A stretch of 64,000 nucleotides of DNA from Pseudofrankia saprophytica (GTDB taxonomy: Bacteria; Actinomycetota; Actinomycetes; Frankiales; Frankiaceae), in the NCBI RefSeq assembly GCF_000235425.2, contig NZ_KI912266.1:4720787-4784786 (forward strand), written 5' to 3'. Shown in pieces: positions 1 to 8,398 of this stretch. Numbering within the stretch: the stretch's first letter is position 1; each line of letters starts with the position of its first letter. The notes under the pieces were generated by a model. The model was not told where the DNA came from. It saw only the letters and a program-made list of their open reading frames with translations, and did no database searches. The position numbers and the translations under genes were made by a program.

Positions 1-844
1 CCCGGTCGACGAGACCGGTGACGAATTCCACGGCCTTCGGGACAATGTGGCGTTCGAGCAGCTTCACGTCCTGCCGGATCGCGAATACGCTTTCGGCCAT
101 CCACCCCGCCGGGTCGAGGTCGTGGTAGCCGATCAGTGTCGATCCTGACTTCACCCCGCCGGCGTACATGCAGGGCTCCAGCTCGCCGGCGAAGGAGACC
201 ATCTCGACCCACTCGACCTTCAGAGAGGTCCTCGCGGGATCCGGTGCCGGCTCCATCAGGACGGCGCCCGCACCGTCGCTGAGCATCCAGCGCAGGAAGT
301 CCTTCTCGAAGGCGAGGTAGCCGTTCTTCCGAACCTCCTGAATCCTCTCCAGCTCGGCCGCGAACTTGTCCGCCGTCAGCTGCGCCGAGATGCGCTCGGA
401 CCCGGTCGCGACCGCGTTGGTCGCGCTGCCGGACCCGACCGAGAGAAACGCGGTCTTCAACGACTGCATGCCGGCATTGCACGCGCCGGAGAACGAGTAG
501 GTCTCGACCGGTCCGATACCGAGCTCGCCGTGCACCATCGACGCGTGGCCCGGGAGGATCTGGTCGGGCGAGGTCGTTCCGCAGGCGAGCAGCCGCAGCT
601 TGGCCAGGTCGTCGCCCGGGAGAAGGGCCCGGACCGCCCGGGCCACGAGCGCCGCGTTGGTCAGCCGCTCCCGCCCAGGCCCCAGTGCGTAGTGCCGGCT
701 GGTGATGCCGTTGCGGCCCAGGATGATCCGCCGGATGCGCGACGGCCGTCCGCCGACCATGCCAAGGTAGGCCTCGATGTCGTCGTTGGCCACGGGATCG
801 TGGGGAAGGAAGCTCGCCGTCCGGGTGATGTAGACGTCGTCCAC
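1..844 (-). CDS. 3-oxoacyl-ACP synthase III (KAS III / FabH-like ketosynthase), partial
   Basis: Thiolase-fold condensing enzyme that would join an acyl starter to a malonyl-type extender in fatty-acid or polyketide chemistry. The C-terminus lies beyond the left edge; 281 residues are visible. The catalytic cysteine sits in SFSGACNAGMQ at about residue 122. The N-terminus (VYITRTASFLPHDPVANDDI, then RNGITSRHYAL near residues 44-54) resembles DarB-type KAS III enzymes of dialkylresorcinol and flexirubin-like pathways rather than housekeeping FabH; that resemblance is from memory of the family. GTG at 844 is the only plausible start, because an in-frame stop lies eight codons upstream; a GGAG lies four bases before it. 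No partner gene is in the window. The condensing-enzyme call is secure, the substrate is not. Confidence 0.85.
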   Translation of the reverse strand, partial: MDDVYITRTASFLPHDPVANDDIEAYLGMVGGRPSRIRRIILGRNGITSRHYALGPGRERLTNAALVARAVRALLPGDDLAKLRLLACGTTSPDQILPGHASMVHGELGIGPVETYSFSGACNAGMQSLKTAFLSVGSGSATNAVATGSERISAQLTADKFAAELERIQEVRKNGYLAFEKDFLRWMLSDGAGAVLMEPAPDPARTSLKVEWVEMVSFAGELEPCMYAGGVKSGSTLIGYHDLDPAGWMAESVFAIRQDVKLLERHIVPKAVEFVTGLVDR

Positions 845-1268
845 CTGGCTCCGATCAGGGACTCGTCATGCCGTCGCCATACCGGCAAAAGCGCGGGAAC
901 GGGCCGAGTGACGGGGAATTGAACGACTCGAAGGATCCGGCGGCCACGAAATACGGCGCCGTCGGCGAACAAAAAGCTAGGTGCGAGCGTCGAGGCGGTC
1001 AATCTGGTTGACCACGCCGTGAGCCAGGTCATAACCACTCCGCCGCCCGAAGCCCGGCCCGGGCGGCGACCGGGGTCTTTCCTGAGATGCGGAGCGCCCG
1101 CCTCCGGAGAGTGAAAACGATGCGACCACGACGGTCGATCCGTACGCTTCGCATTTGTTCACCAACGCCCGCTGCCCACCAGCGGGCCACATTCACCGTT
1201 CGCCACCGGCGCCCGGTGCGGGCGGCCGCCCAGTGCGGCTGGCGAGGCCCAGGCGTCCGGCGGGGTGA
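845..1268. other. Intergenic region, no gene recognised
   Basis: About 420 bases between the ketosynthase start and the end of the LuxR-type regulator. Short frames here are arginine- and proline-rich and look like noise. It must hold the ketosynthase promoter, but I cannot point to convincing -35/-10 boxes or a clear palindrome. Confidence 0.5.
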
Positions 1269-2276
1269 CTACCGGCGGGGTGGCGGCAGCAGCCCGAGGC
1301 GGGCGGTGATGGCGCCCAGCTGGAAGCGGCTGGTCACGCCGTGCTGGACATAGAGGTCGGCGACGTCGCGCCGGACGGTGCGTGGGGTGATCCCGAGGCG
1401 GTCGGCGACGGCCTGGTCGGTGTGCCCCTGGGCCAGCAGCGCCAGCACCGCCCCGCGGCGTGCCTGCTCGGAGCCGTCGGCCGGCGGCCGCGGACCGTTC
1501 AGCGGCTGCGCGTCCTTGTGCACCCGCTCGACCAGGTCACTGATCACCGCCAGCGGGCCAGGCGCGCGCACCAGCAGCGCACCCTGACCAAGGTCGTCCG
1601 GGTCGACGGGCAGGACGGCCTCCCGCCCGTCGACGATCATCACCCGCATCGGCACGAGGGCGCTCTGGCGCACCCAGCCGACCGCCGGCAGCCGCCCACC
1701 GCCCAGCGCCCTGGCCGCCGCCACCTGGTCGGGCGTCCACACCGAGGCGACCCGCACCCCCCGGCCGGCCGCCCTCGCCAGTCCCTGCAGCATGTCCACC
1801 GCGGCCGGTCGCGGCGGGGTCGGCCCGGACAGCAGGAAGCCGATCTGGGTGGTCGCGTTCTCGACCAGCTCGGCGATCTGCACCCACACCTGGTGCGGGT
1901 CGAGGATCGCGGCCACCCCGTCGGCGTTGTCGGGGCGGCGACGGCCGCCGACGTAGTCCGACAGCAGCCGGCTGCGGTACAGCGCGGTCCGCTGCGCGAC
2001 CAGCGCCGCCTCCCGCGCCTCCAGGGCACGCTCCCGCGTCGCGTGCTCGACATACAGCGCTATGGAGGGGTCCTGCGCCTCCCAGCCCTCGTCGATCTTG
2101 CGCAGCAGCCCACGCCCCGCGAGCCGGTCGACCTCGGCCGTCACCTTCTCCACCGGGAGGCCGGCCCGGTCCGCGAGCATCTCGATGGTGGCCCGGTGGT
2201 GGCCGGCGGCGGCGCGGAAGACTGCCAGGCCCGTCTCATCCAGCCCGAACAGCGCCTGCTCGTCCCCCGGCACCAC
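1269..2276 (-). CDS. LuxR-type transcriptional regulator with N-terminal winged-helix domain
   Basis: A 335-residue regulator. Residues 1-60 look like a TrmB/MarR-type winged helix (LDETGLAVFRAAAG, then a helix around LADRAGLPVEKV). A central region of about 180 residues with the feel of a phospholipase-D-like or sensor fold follows. The C-terminal 60 residues are a LuxR/GerE helix-turn-helix (QAVADRLGITPRTVRRDVAD). This arrangement is common in streptomycetes and relatives as orphan regulators beside secondary-metabolite genes. I chose GTG 2276 because a GGGGAG lies about ten bases upstream and the family similarity begins right after it; the frame is open further upstream. It is transcribed toward the ketosynthase at 1-844, but 424 bases separate them. 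Target genes are unknown. Confidence 0.8.
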   Translation of the reverse strand: MVPGDEQALFGLDETGLAVFRAAAGHHRATIEMLADRAGLPVEKVTAEVDRLAGRGLLRKIDEGWEAQDPSIALYVEHATRERALEAREAALVAQRTALYRSRLLSDYVGGRRRPDNADGVAAILDPHQVWVQIAELVENATTQIGFLLSGPTPPRPAAVDMLQGLARAAGRGVRVASVWTPDQVAAARALGGGRLPAVGWVRQSALVPMRVMIVDGREAVLPVDPDDLGQGALLVRAPGPLAVISDLVERVHKDAQPLNGPRPPADGSEQARRGAVLALLAQGHTDQAVADRLGITPRTVRRDVADLYVQHGVTSRFQLGAITARLGLLPPPRR

Positions 2277-3059
2277 GATCCCCCACTCCCCAGCCGTCAC
2301 GGAAGGGAACCGCCGCCCCCACCCGCCGCACCACAGCCGACGGCGGGCGTAGCGAACTGACGACGCCTGGTCGCACGATGGCGTGGCGGGCAGGTTAACG
2401 CAGGAAACGTGGGCGAACGATCCAAATCGGAAGCCATATGCGCTCACCGCGACTGGATGACCGTTTTGCCGTGAATAAACCACTATGCCCCGGGCAGGAA
2501 ACGTCGACGATCACCCGCGTGACGGCGCCGCGGCGGCGCCCGGGAGGCGCCTCGAGCGTCACGCGCGGGACGCCGCCAGGCGGGCGAAGGCCGCGCCGAG
2601 ATGAGGGCCGGCGCGGCCACGAGACACGGCCGCGGGCGGCCCGAAGTTGCGCCGCCGCGGCCGCCAATGCCGGTGTCATCTTGCTCACAGGATGGCTTGC
2701 GACCCAAGATCGAAACGATACCCAAACGACCAGAATGCCGGAGAAAACCATCGGCGCAGAAGCCGACGGCAATCCCGGCGGCACCAGCGGTAAAGTCCCC
2801 ACCAAATAGGGGTCTCGACCGCCCCCTCCCAATGTGCTAACGGAAGCCGTCGAACAGTCCGTGCTGAGGACGAGAAACCCCCGATGGCAATGCACCGGAG
2901 ACCACCTCTCCCCCATTGACGTTCGGCTATCGTGACCAACAGGACCACACGGTGGTATCGATCGGGAGTCGGCGCGTCACCGGCCGCTACCTGAATTCGC
3001 GCTGGTAGACCGACTTCGATGCCGCTCCCATGCCGTTGGTCACTCGCACGGGGGGCTGG
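2277..3059. other. Intergenic region between divergent genes
   Basis: About 780 bases between the LuxR-type regulator and the decarboxylase, which point away from each other. I find no coding frame with convincing composition on either strand. Locally it is less GC-rich (around 2,400-2,480 and 2,700-2,950) than the neighbouring genes, as expected for a promoter region. No clear operator palindrome was found. Confidence 0.5.
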
Positions 3060-4631
3060 ATGGACGGTGCACGAAGCACCGATGAACTAGGGCACCTTCT
3101 TGGCATCGTCGCCGCCTACGCCACCGACTATCTGACCCGCACGGCGCACGACCCGGTCGCTATCCGCGCCACTACCGCGCAGTTGCGCGAGTGGTTTGGT
3201 GGGGAGCTGCCGGCCGCCGGCGCGGATCCGGCCCAGCTCCTGCATTCCTTCATCGCGGCCGCGGAGCCCGGGATCTCACCGTCGACGTCCGGGCGGTTCT
3301 TCGGTTTCGTGACGGGTGGCGCGTACCCGGTGGCGGTCGCGACGGAGTGGCTCACCACCGCGTGGGACCAGACTCCGGTGCTGCACACATCCAGCCCGAC
3401 CGCGTCCGTGGTCGAGGAGACGGTCGCCGGCTGGCTGGTCGGGCTGTTCGGGCTGCCGGCCGCGACCTCCGTCGGGATCACGTCGGGATGCTCGACGGCG
3501 AACCTGACCGGCCTGGCCGCCGCCCGTCACCAGGTCCTCGCGGACGCCGGGTGGGACGTCGGGCACCAGGGGCTGTTCGGCGCGCCGACTCCCCGGGTGC
3601 TTACGAGCCGGGGCTGCCACGTCACCGTCTCGCGGGCGCTGCGGCTGCTCGGCCTCGGTGGGCAGATCCACCTCGTCGACACCGACGACCAGGGCCGGAT
3701 GCGTCTCGACCATCTCGCCGACCTGCTCGCCGCGACGACCGGGCCGCTGATCGTCTGCGCCCAGCTGGGCAACGTGGACACCGGGGCGGTCGACGCGCTG
3801 GCGGAGATCTGCGCGATGACCCATGCGCACGGCGGCTGGGTCCACGTCGACGCGGCCTTCGGCATGTGGGCCGCGGCGAGCTCGCGCCTGCGCGCCGAGC
3901 TGCCCGCCCTCGCCGGGCTCGCGCGGGCGGACTCGTGGGCGACCGACGCGCACAAGTGGCTCAACGTGCCGTACGACTGCGGCGTCGTGCTGTGCGCCCA
4001 CCCGGAAGCGCACCAGGCCGCCATGCGCGCCCGGGCGGACTATCTGCCGGCCGGGCCGGCCGGGTCGCGGGACCCGGTGGACTACACCCCGGAGATGTCC
4101 CGGCGCGCCAGAGCGCTCGTGCTGTGGACGACGCTGCGCCACCTCGGCGCGGACGGGGTGGCCGAGCTGATCGAGCGGTCCTGCCTGCTCGCCCGGCGGA
4201 TGGCCGGGCGGCTCGCCACCGTCGACGGCGTCACCGTGGCCAACGAGGTCTCGCTGAACCAGGTGCTCGTGCGGTTCACCACGCGCCCCGGCGCGGCGAC
4301 GGGTGGGACCGGCATCGTGACCGACCCGGCCGCCGACCCGGCCGCCGAGGCGGCGGATGACGCCCACACCGAGGCGGTCGTCGACGCGTTCCAGCGGGGC
4401 GGGGTCGGCTGGGCGAGCCCGACCCGCTGGCAGGGACGAACCATGCTGCGGCTGTCGGTGTGCAACTGGCAGACCGACACGGCCGCGGTCGACGCCGCGG
4501 TGAGCGCCCTCGTGGATGCCCACCTGCGCCTGCGGTCCCGCCACCAGCCCGACGCCGCGCGGACGCTCGCGCGGCCACCCTCCCAGCCCGGCTCGCCCGA
4601 CCAGGATCTCGTCACGGAAGGAACGGCATGA
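3060..4631 (+). CDS. PLP-dependent group II amino-acid decarboxylase (aromatic-L-amino-acid decarboxylase-like)
   Basis: Fold-type I PLP enzyme (523 aa) that removes CO2 from an amino acid to give the amine. The PLP-stacking histidine is in CHVTVSRALRLLG, the cofactor-binding aspartate in WVHVDAAFGMW, and the Schiff-base lysine is Lys299 in TDAHKWLNVPYD. Length and motif order match aromatic-amino-acid and related decarboxylases; tryptophan, tyrosine, DOPA or another side chain cannot be told apart by eye. ATG 3060 has a G-rich ribosome site five bases upstream; an in-frame ATG at 3030 has none. The last codons overlap the GNAT start by ATGA, so both are almost certainly translated together. 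A tail of about 35 residues after the conserved domain is low-complexity (R, P, S). Confidence 0.9.
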   Translation: MDGARSTDELGHLLGIVAAYATDYLTRTAHDPVAIRATTAQLREWFGGELPAAGADPAQLLHSFIAAAEPGISPSTSGRFFGFVTGGAYPVAVATEWLTTAWDQTPVLHTSSPTASVVEETVAGWLVGLFGLPAATSVGITSGCSTANLTGLAAARHQVLADAGWDVGHQGLFGAPTPRVLTSRGCHVTVSRALRLLGLGGQIHLVDTDDQGRMRLDHLADLLAATTGPLIVCAQLGNVDTGAVDALAEICAMTHAHGGWVHVDAAFGMWAAASSRLRAELPALAGLARADSWATDAHKWLNVPYDCGVVLCAHPEAHQAAMRARADYLPAGPAGSRDPVDYTPEMSRRARALVLWTTLRHLGADGVAELIERSCLLARRMAGRLATVDGVTVANEVSLNQVLVRFTTRPGAATGGTGIVTDPAADPAAEAADDAHTEAVVDAFQRGGVGWASPTRWQGRTMLRLSVCNWQTDTAAVDAAVSALVDAHLRLRSRHQPDAARTLARPPSQPGSPDQDLVTEGTA

Positions 4632-5251
4632 CGTCGCCGGAGATCGTGCACACCTCGGACCCGGACCTGCCCGCGGTCGTCGAGACGCTGTGCCTCGCCT
4701 TCGACACCGACCCGGTGACGGAGTGGAACTTCCCACGGGACCTGGCGAACCGGGCCGCGCTGATCGAGGGCTTCTTCCGGGTCACCGTCGGGATGATCCT
4801 CGACCACGGCGGCACCGTCGCGACGACGACGGACCATGTGGCGATCGGGGTCTGGTCGCCACCCGGCGAACCCACGCTCACCGAGGCCGAGGCCGCCGAC
4901 TACGCGGACGCCCTGTTCAAGGCATGCGGCGAGGGCGGCGAGCGGGCGGCGATCATCATGCAGGCGCTGGACGCCGCCCATCCGGCCGACCTGCCGCCGC
5001 ATTACCACGTGTTCTTCGCCGGGGTCCGTCCCGGGCACCAGGCGCGCGGCCATGCCCTGGCGGTGACCCGGACCCTGGCCGCGGTCACGAACGCGGCCGG
5101 GGCCGGGGTCTACGCGGAGGCGTCCAACCTGCGCAGCCTCGCCCTGTGGGAACGGCTCGGGCTGCGCCGAATCGGCCCGGAGATCACCCTGCCCGACGGC
5201 GGCCCGTCGCTCTACCCGATCTGGGGCGACCCCGGCACCTGGTTCACGTAG
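4628..5251 (+). CDS. GNAT-family N-acetyltransferase, coupled to the decarboxylase
   Basis: A 207-residue acetyltransferase. The acetyl-CoA segment is recognisable around residues 138-150 (VRPGHQARGHALAVTRTLA) and the typical C-terminal part at AEASNLRSLALWERLGLRRI. ATG 4628 overlaps the decarboxylase stop (ATGA) and has GGAAGGA upstream, so it is translationally coupled. The pairing suggests amino acid to amine to N-acetyl-amine, as in arylalkylamine N-acetylation or N-acyl-amine natural products. That pathway is inferred from gene order; the GNAT substrate cannot be read from the sequence. It ends 50 bases before the convergent P450 gene. Confidence 0.85.
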   Translation: MTSPEIVHTSDPDLPAVVETLCLAFDTDPVTEWNFPRDLANRAALIEGFFRVTVGMILDHGGTVATTTDHVAIGVWSPPGEPTLTEAEAADYADALFKACGEGGERAAIIMQALDAAHPADLPPHYHVFFAGVRPGHQARGHALAVTRTLAAVTNAAGAGVYAEASNLRSLALWERLGLRRIGPEITLPDGGPSLYPIWGDPGTWFT

Positions 5252-5300
5252 ACCGCGGAGCCCCCGCAGCCCCGATCACTCACTCGGCGGGCCCCGATCG

Positions 5301-6512
5301 CTAAAGGGAGACGGTCAGCCTGGAGAAGCCGCGCAACGTGAGGTTGGGTCGGAACTCCGGCTCCTCGTCGGTGAGCGCGATGTTCGGGAAGCGCTCGAAG
5401 AGCCGCCGGACGGCGGTCTGGGCCTCCATCCGTGCCAGCGCCGCGCCGACGCAGAAGTGGTGCCCCAGACCGAAGCTGAGGTTGCGGTTCACCCTGCGCC
5501 GCACGTCGAACGTCTCGGCGTCCTCGAACTCCGAAGGGTCGCGGTTGGCCGCCGCGATCAGCGGCACGACGCCCTCCCCCGGTCGCAGCACCACGTCGCC
5601 GAGCCGCATCTCGCTGGTGATGGGCCGCGCCCGCATCATGTGCACCGGCGGGTCGAACCGCAGCACCTCCTCGATCGTCGTGCGGATGAGCGACGGGTCG
5701 GCGCGCAGCAGGGCGAGCTGGTCCGGGTGGCGCAGGAGCTGGTAGACCGCGTTGGTGATCAGGTTGGTGGTCGCCTCGAAGCCGGCGATGAGCAGCACGC
5801 CGGTGTTCGTGAGCAGCTCGTCCTCGCTGGCGAGCCGGCCGTCCTCGCCCGCCTCGATGAGCCTGGTGATCAGGTCGTCGCCCGGGTCCCGGCGGCGCCG
5901 CTCCAGCAGGCCCGCGATGTACCCGCGCATCCGGTGGACGGCGGCGAGGCGCTGGTCGGCGGGAACGCCCGGGTCGACGGAGCGGGCGATCTCGTTGCCT
6001 ATGTCGATGAACTGTTCCCGGTCCTCCGGCGGGGCACCGAGCATGTCGCAGATGACGAGGATCGGCAGCAGCGAGGCGTACTGGGCGACGACGTCCACGG
6101 TCGGGCCGTCGAAGTCGTCCATCAGCTGCTCGACGAGGTCGTTGATCGCCTGGCGGCTGCGCTCGACGCTCGGAGCGGTGAACGCATAGCTGATCAGCCC
6201 GCGCAGCCGGGTGTGCTCCGGCGGGTCGGTGTCGAGCAGCGACCTGGTACGCCGGATCGCCTCGAGTTGCTCCGCGCGCTCGCCCGGGTCGGGCGAGAGG
6301 GTCTGCTGGACGCTCGGGGACGCCGTCACGTCGTAGCTCAGCGCCGCGCTGCGGAACATCGTGAAGCAGTCGGCGTACCGCGAGAGGTACCAGACCCTGT
6401 CGGGCGATCGCCACGCGGGCGCCTGCTCCCGCATCCTCCTGTAGACCGGGTACGGGTCCCGGCGTAACTCCGGGCTCGACGGGTCGAACAGGATCTCTGC
6501 GCTGGTGGTCAT
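5301..6512 (-). CDS. Cytochrome P450, CYP107-like, lacking the conserved I-helix threonine
   Basis: Soluble bacterial P450 of 403 aa. The heme loop is SFGLGHHFCVGAALAR (Cys354), the K-helix ExxR is EEVLR, and the I-helix reads LIAGFEATTN (residues 241-250). The position normally held by the oxygen-activating threonine is Ala247, as in P450eryF, where the substrate takes over the threonine's role. This favours a narrow-substrate biosynthetic P450 over a promiscuous one. ATG 6512 is supported by AAGGAG nine bases upstream. It converges on the decarboxylase/GNAT pair and could modify their product, though no sequence feature proves this. A TetR-type palindrome lies 80 bases upstream. Ferredoxin and reductase partners are not adjacent. 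Confidence 0.93.
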   Translation of the reverse strand: MTTSAEILFDPSSPELRRDPYPVYRRMREQAPAWRSPDRVWYLSRYADCFTMFRSAALSYDVTASPSVQQTLSPDPGERAEQLEAIRRTRSLLDTDPPEHTRLRGLISYAFTAPSVERSRQAINDLVEQLMDDFDGPTVDVVAQYASLLPILVICDMLGAPPEDREQFIDIGNEIARSVDPGVPADQRLAAVHRMRGYIAGLLERRRRDPGDDLITRLIEAGEDGRLASEDELLTNTGVLLIAGFEATTNLITNAVYQLLRHPDQLALLRADPSLIRTTIEEVLRFDPPVHMMRARPITSEMRLGDVVLRPGEGVVPLIAAANRDPSEFEDAETFDVRRRVNRNLSFGLGHHFCVGAALARMEAQTAVRRLFERFPNIALTDEEPEFRPNLTLRGFSRLTVSL

Positions 6513-6915
6513 CGCGGCGGCTCCTTGACGTGGTCGAACGCCGGGCCGGCGGGCACCGGCGCCAGCGGACCGAGGCAGCCGCAACGTAACAGAGTGAGCG
6601 GTCACTCGTTCGAGAGTCTGAGCGAGTGCCCGATGCCGGCGCGCACGGCTGGCGGAAATTCAGCGGCGGTGTGCCGCGGCCGGTGATAACGTGCCGCTCG
6701 GACGATGTAGTGCCCGGGCCTGGTCGCAGCTGGCGATCGTCCCGGGCCGGACGGTGCGGAGGTGGGGTATGGCCGCCACGGTGGCTGTCGCGTTCGCGCG
6801 CCCTCACTCCTTCCGACCGTCCACCGTCACCGGCTGACCACCACGCCGCGCCCGGACCTGGCTGTTCGCCCGTCCGCCGCCGGTCGCCGGGGCATTCCCC
6901 GAGGGGTTTCCTCCG
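6513..6915. other. Divergent intergenic region (P450 / rsgA)
   Basis: About 400 bases. It holds the operator palindrome at 6592-6607 and probably both promoters. The rest shows no convincing coding frame. If rsgA starts further upstream than chosen, part of this belongs to that gene. Confidence 0.45.
6592..6607. promoter_or_regulatory. TetR-type operator palindrome upstream of P450
   Basis: GAGTGA-GCGG-TCACTC is a perfect 6-bp inverted repeat with a four-base centre, typical of TetR-family operators. It lies in the P450/rsgA divergent region, 80 bases before the P450 start. The binding regulator is not identified. Confidence 0.5.
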
Positions 6916-8142
6916 TTGCTCGCGTTTCCCGCTGATGGTCGTGCCTCCCTGCCCGACCGTCCGCACCCGAACCACGCCCGTACCGACATCAACACCGATA
7001 CCGATACCGATACCGATCACCCGCGGCCCGGCCTCGATCTCGGCCTCGGCGGCGAGGGCCTCACCGCCTATGGCTGGGACGCGGGCTGGGAGGACGTGTT
7101 CGCGTCCTACCGTGCCGCCGGCCTCGTCCCGGGCCGGGTCACCCGCGTCGACCGGGGAGCCTGCGAGGTGGTCACGGCGGACGGCCGCTCGTGGCCGGCG
7201 ACGGCGCCCACCGGGCCGGACGGCCCCCGGCCACCGTGCACCGGGGACTGGGTGGCGCTGCGTCCCGACCCGGGCCCCGTCGCTGGTCCGGCCGGGCGCG
7301 AGGCCCTGGCCGTCGCCGCGCTGCTCCCCCGGCGGACCGCGCTGGTCCGCGCGTCCTCGTCCCGGCGGTCCGACCCGCAGCCGCTCGCCGCGAACGTCGA
7401 CGTCGTCGCCGTGGCCGTGCCGCTGACCGCCCCGGTGAACCTCGGCCGGCTCGAACGGCTGGTCACGCTCGCCTGGGAGAGCGGCGCCCGCCCGCTGGTG
7501 GTGCTGACCAAGGCCGACCAGGCGGGCGGCGCCGGGTCCGAGACCGCCCGAACGGCCGAGGCCGACGCCACCGCGGCGGCACCCGGTGTCACGGTCGTCA
7601 TCACCAGTGCGACCGACGGGACCGGGCTGGACGTCCTGGCCGCCGTCCTCACCGGCACCTCGGTGCTGATCGGCACGTCCGGGGCCGGCAAGTCGACGCT
7701 GACCAACGCGCTGCTGGGCGTCGACGCCCAGCGGGTCAGCGCGGTGCGGTCCGCCGACGGCAAGGGCCGGCACACCACGGTCCGCCGCGAGCTGCTACCG
7801 CTGCCCGGCGGCGGGGTGCTGATCGACACTCCCGGGCTACGCGGGGTCGGGCTGTGGGCCGTCGAGGACGGGTTGAGCCAGGCCTTCGCCGAGGTCGAGG
7901 ATCTCGCCGCCGACTGCCGGTTCGGCGACTGCGAGCACCAGACGGAACCCGGCTGCGCGGTGCTCGCCGCGATCGACGACGGGGTGCTGCCGGCCCGGCG
8001 CCTGGCGAGCTACCGCCGGCTGCTGCGGGAGAACGCCTACATGGCGGCTCGTGGCGACGCCCGGCTGCGCGCCGAGCAGGAGCGCCAGTGGAGATCGATC
8101 AGCAAGGAGCAGCGGCGCATGTACCGGGAACGCGGCCGCTAG
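6916..8142 (+). CDS. rsgA: Ribosome small-subunit-dependent GTPase A (RsgA)
   Basis: Circularly permuted GTPase (about 408 aa) that helps mature the 30S subunit. It has an N-terminal OB-fold region, then permuted GTPase motifs: G4 as VVLTKADQ, G1/P-loop as GTSGAGKSTL, G3 as DTPGLRGVG. A C-terminal zinc knuckle carries the cysteines and histidine CRFGDCEHQTEPGC. The N-terminal 40 residues are an unusual extension including a Thr-Asp repeat encoded by four exact copies of ACCGAT (6994-7017). TTG 6916 is an uncertain start; a GAGGGG lies eleven bases upstream. The true start may be downstream, near the OB domain. The perfect hairpin at 8159-8205 follows the stop. Confidence 0.93.
   Translation: MLAFPADGRASLPDRPHPNHARTDINTDTDTDTDHPRPGLDLGLGGEGLTAYGWDAGWEDVFASYRAAGLVPGRVTRVDRGACEVVTADGRSWPATAPTGPDGPRPPCTGDWVALRPDPGPVAGPAGREALAVAALLPRRTALVRASSSRRSDPQPLAANVDVVAVAVPLTAPVNLGRLERLVTLAWESGARPLVVLTKADQAGGAGSETARTAEADATAAAPGVTVVITSATDGTGLDVLAAVLTGTSVLIGTSGAGKSTLTNALLGVDAQRVSAVRSADGKGRHTTVRRELLPLPGGGVLIDTPGLRGVGLWAVEDGLSQAFAEVEDLAADCRFGDCEHQTEPGCAVLAAIDDGVLPARRLASYRRLLRENAYMAARGDARLRAEQERQWRSISKEQRRMYRERGR
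6994..7017 (+). repeat. ACCGAT x4 tandem hexamer inside rsgA
   Basis: Four exact tandem copies of ACCGAT encode a Thr-Asp run in the N-terminal extension of RsgA. Copy number could vary by slippage without changing the frame. Confidence 0.9.
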
Positions 8143-8158
8143 GAAGATCGCCAGGACT

Positions 8159-8205
8159 GTACCCGGATCCGAACTCCGAGCCGCCGCCAGTTCGGATCCG
8201 GGTAC
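8159..8205. repeat. Perfect 17-bp inverted repeat (possible terminator)
   Basis: GTACCCGGATCCGAACT at 8159-8175 is exactly mirrored at 8189-8205, with a 13-base loop between. It begins 16 bases after the rsgA stop, so a terminator or RNA 3'-end stabiliser is the simplest reading. There is no T-run, and such a long perfect stem is unusual for an actinobacterial terminator. The nearest downstream gene starts at 8399. Confidence 0.75.
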
Positions 8206-8398
8206 GGAACTGCTGATCAAGCTCGCGAGCATAACGTGGGAGGTCAGGCGCCAAGGTGTATTCGCCCCGGTGGGAGCCCACGGGAGGCGGCGGGAGGCAG
8301 AGCGTCGACGCTCCGTCCGCGGGTCGGCGGGAGCGGTGGCCTGCCGAGGCGGATCGCGGGGCGAACGAAGTGCCGACGTCGAGAAAACGGAGCGTGCT

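Noticed and set aside
5212-7773. An 853-codon open frame on the minus strand covering the P450 and part of rsgA
   Set aside because: It runs across the P450 in another frame and antisense to rsgA, and is arginine/proline/glycine-rich; an artefact of high GC content.
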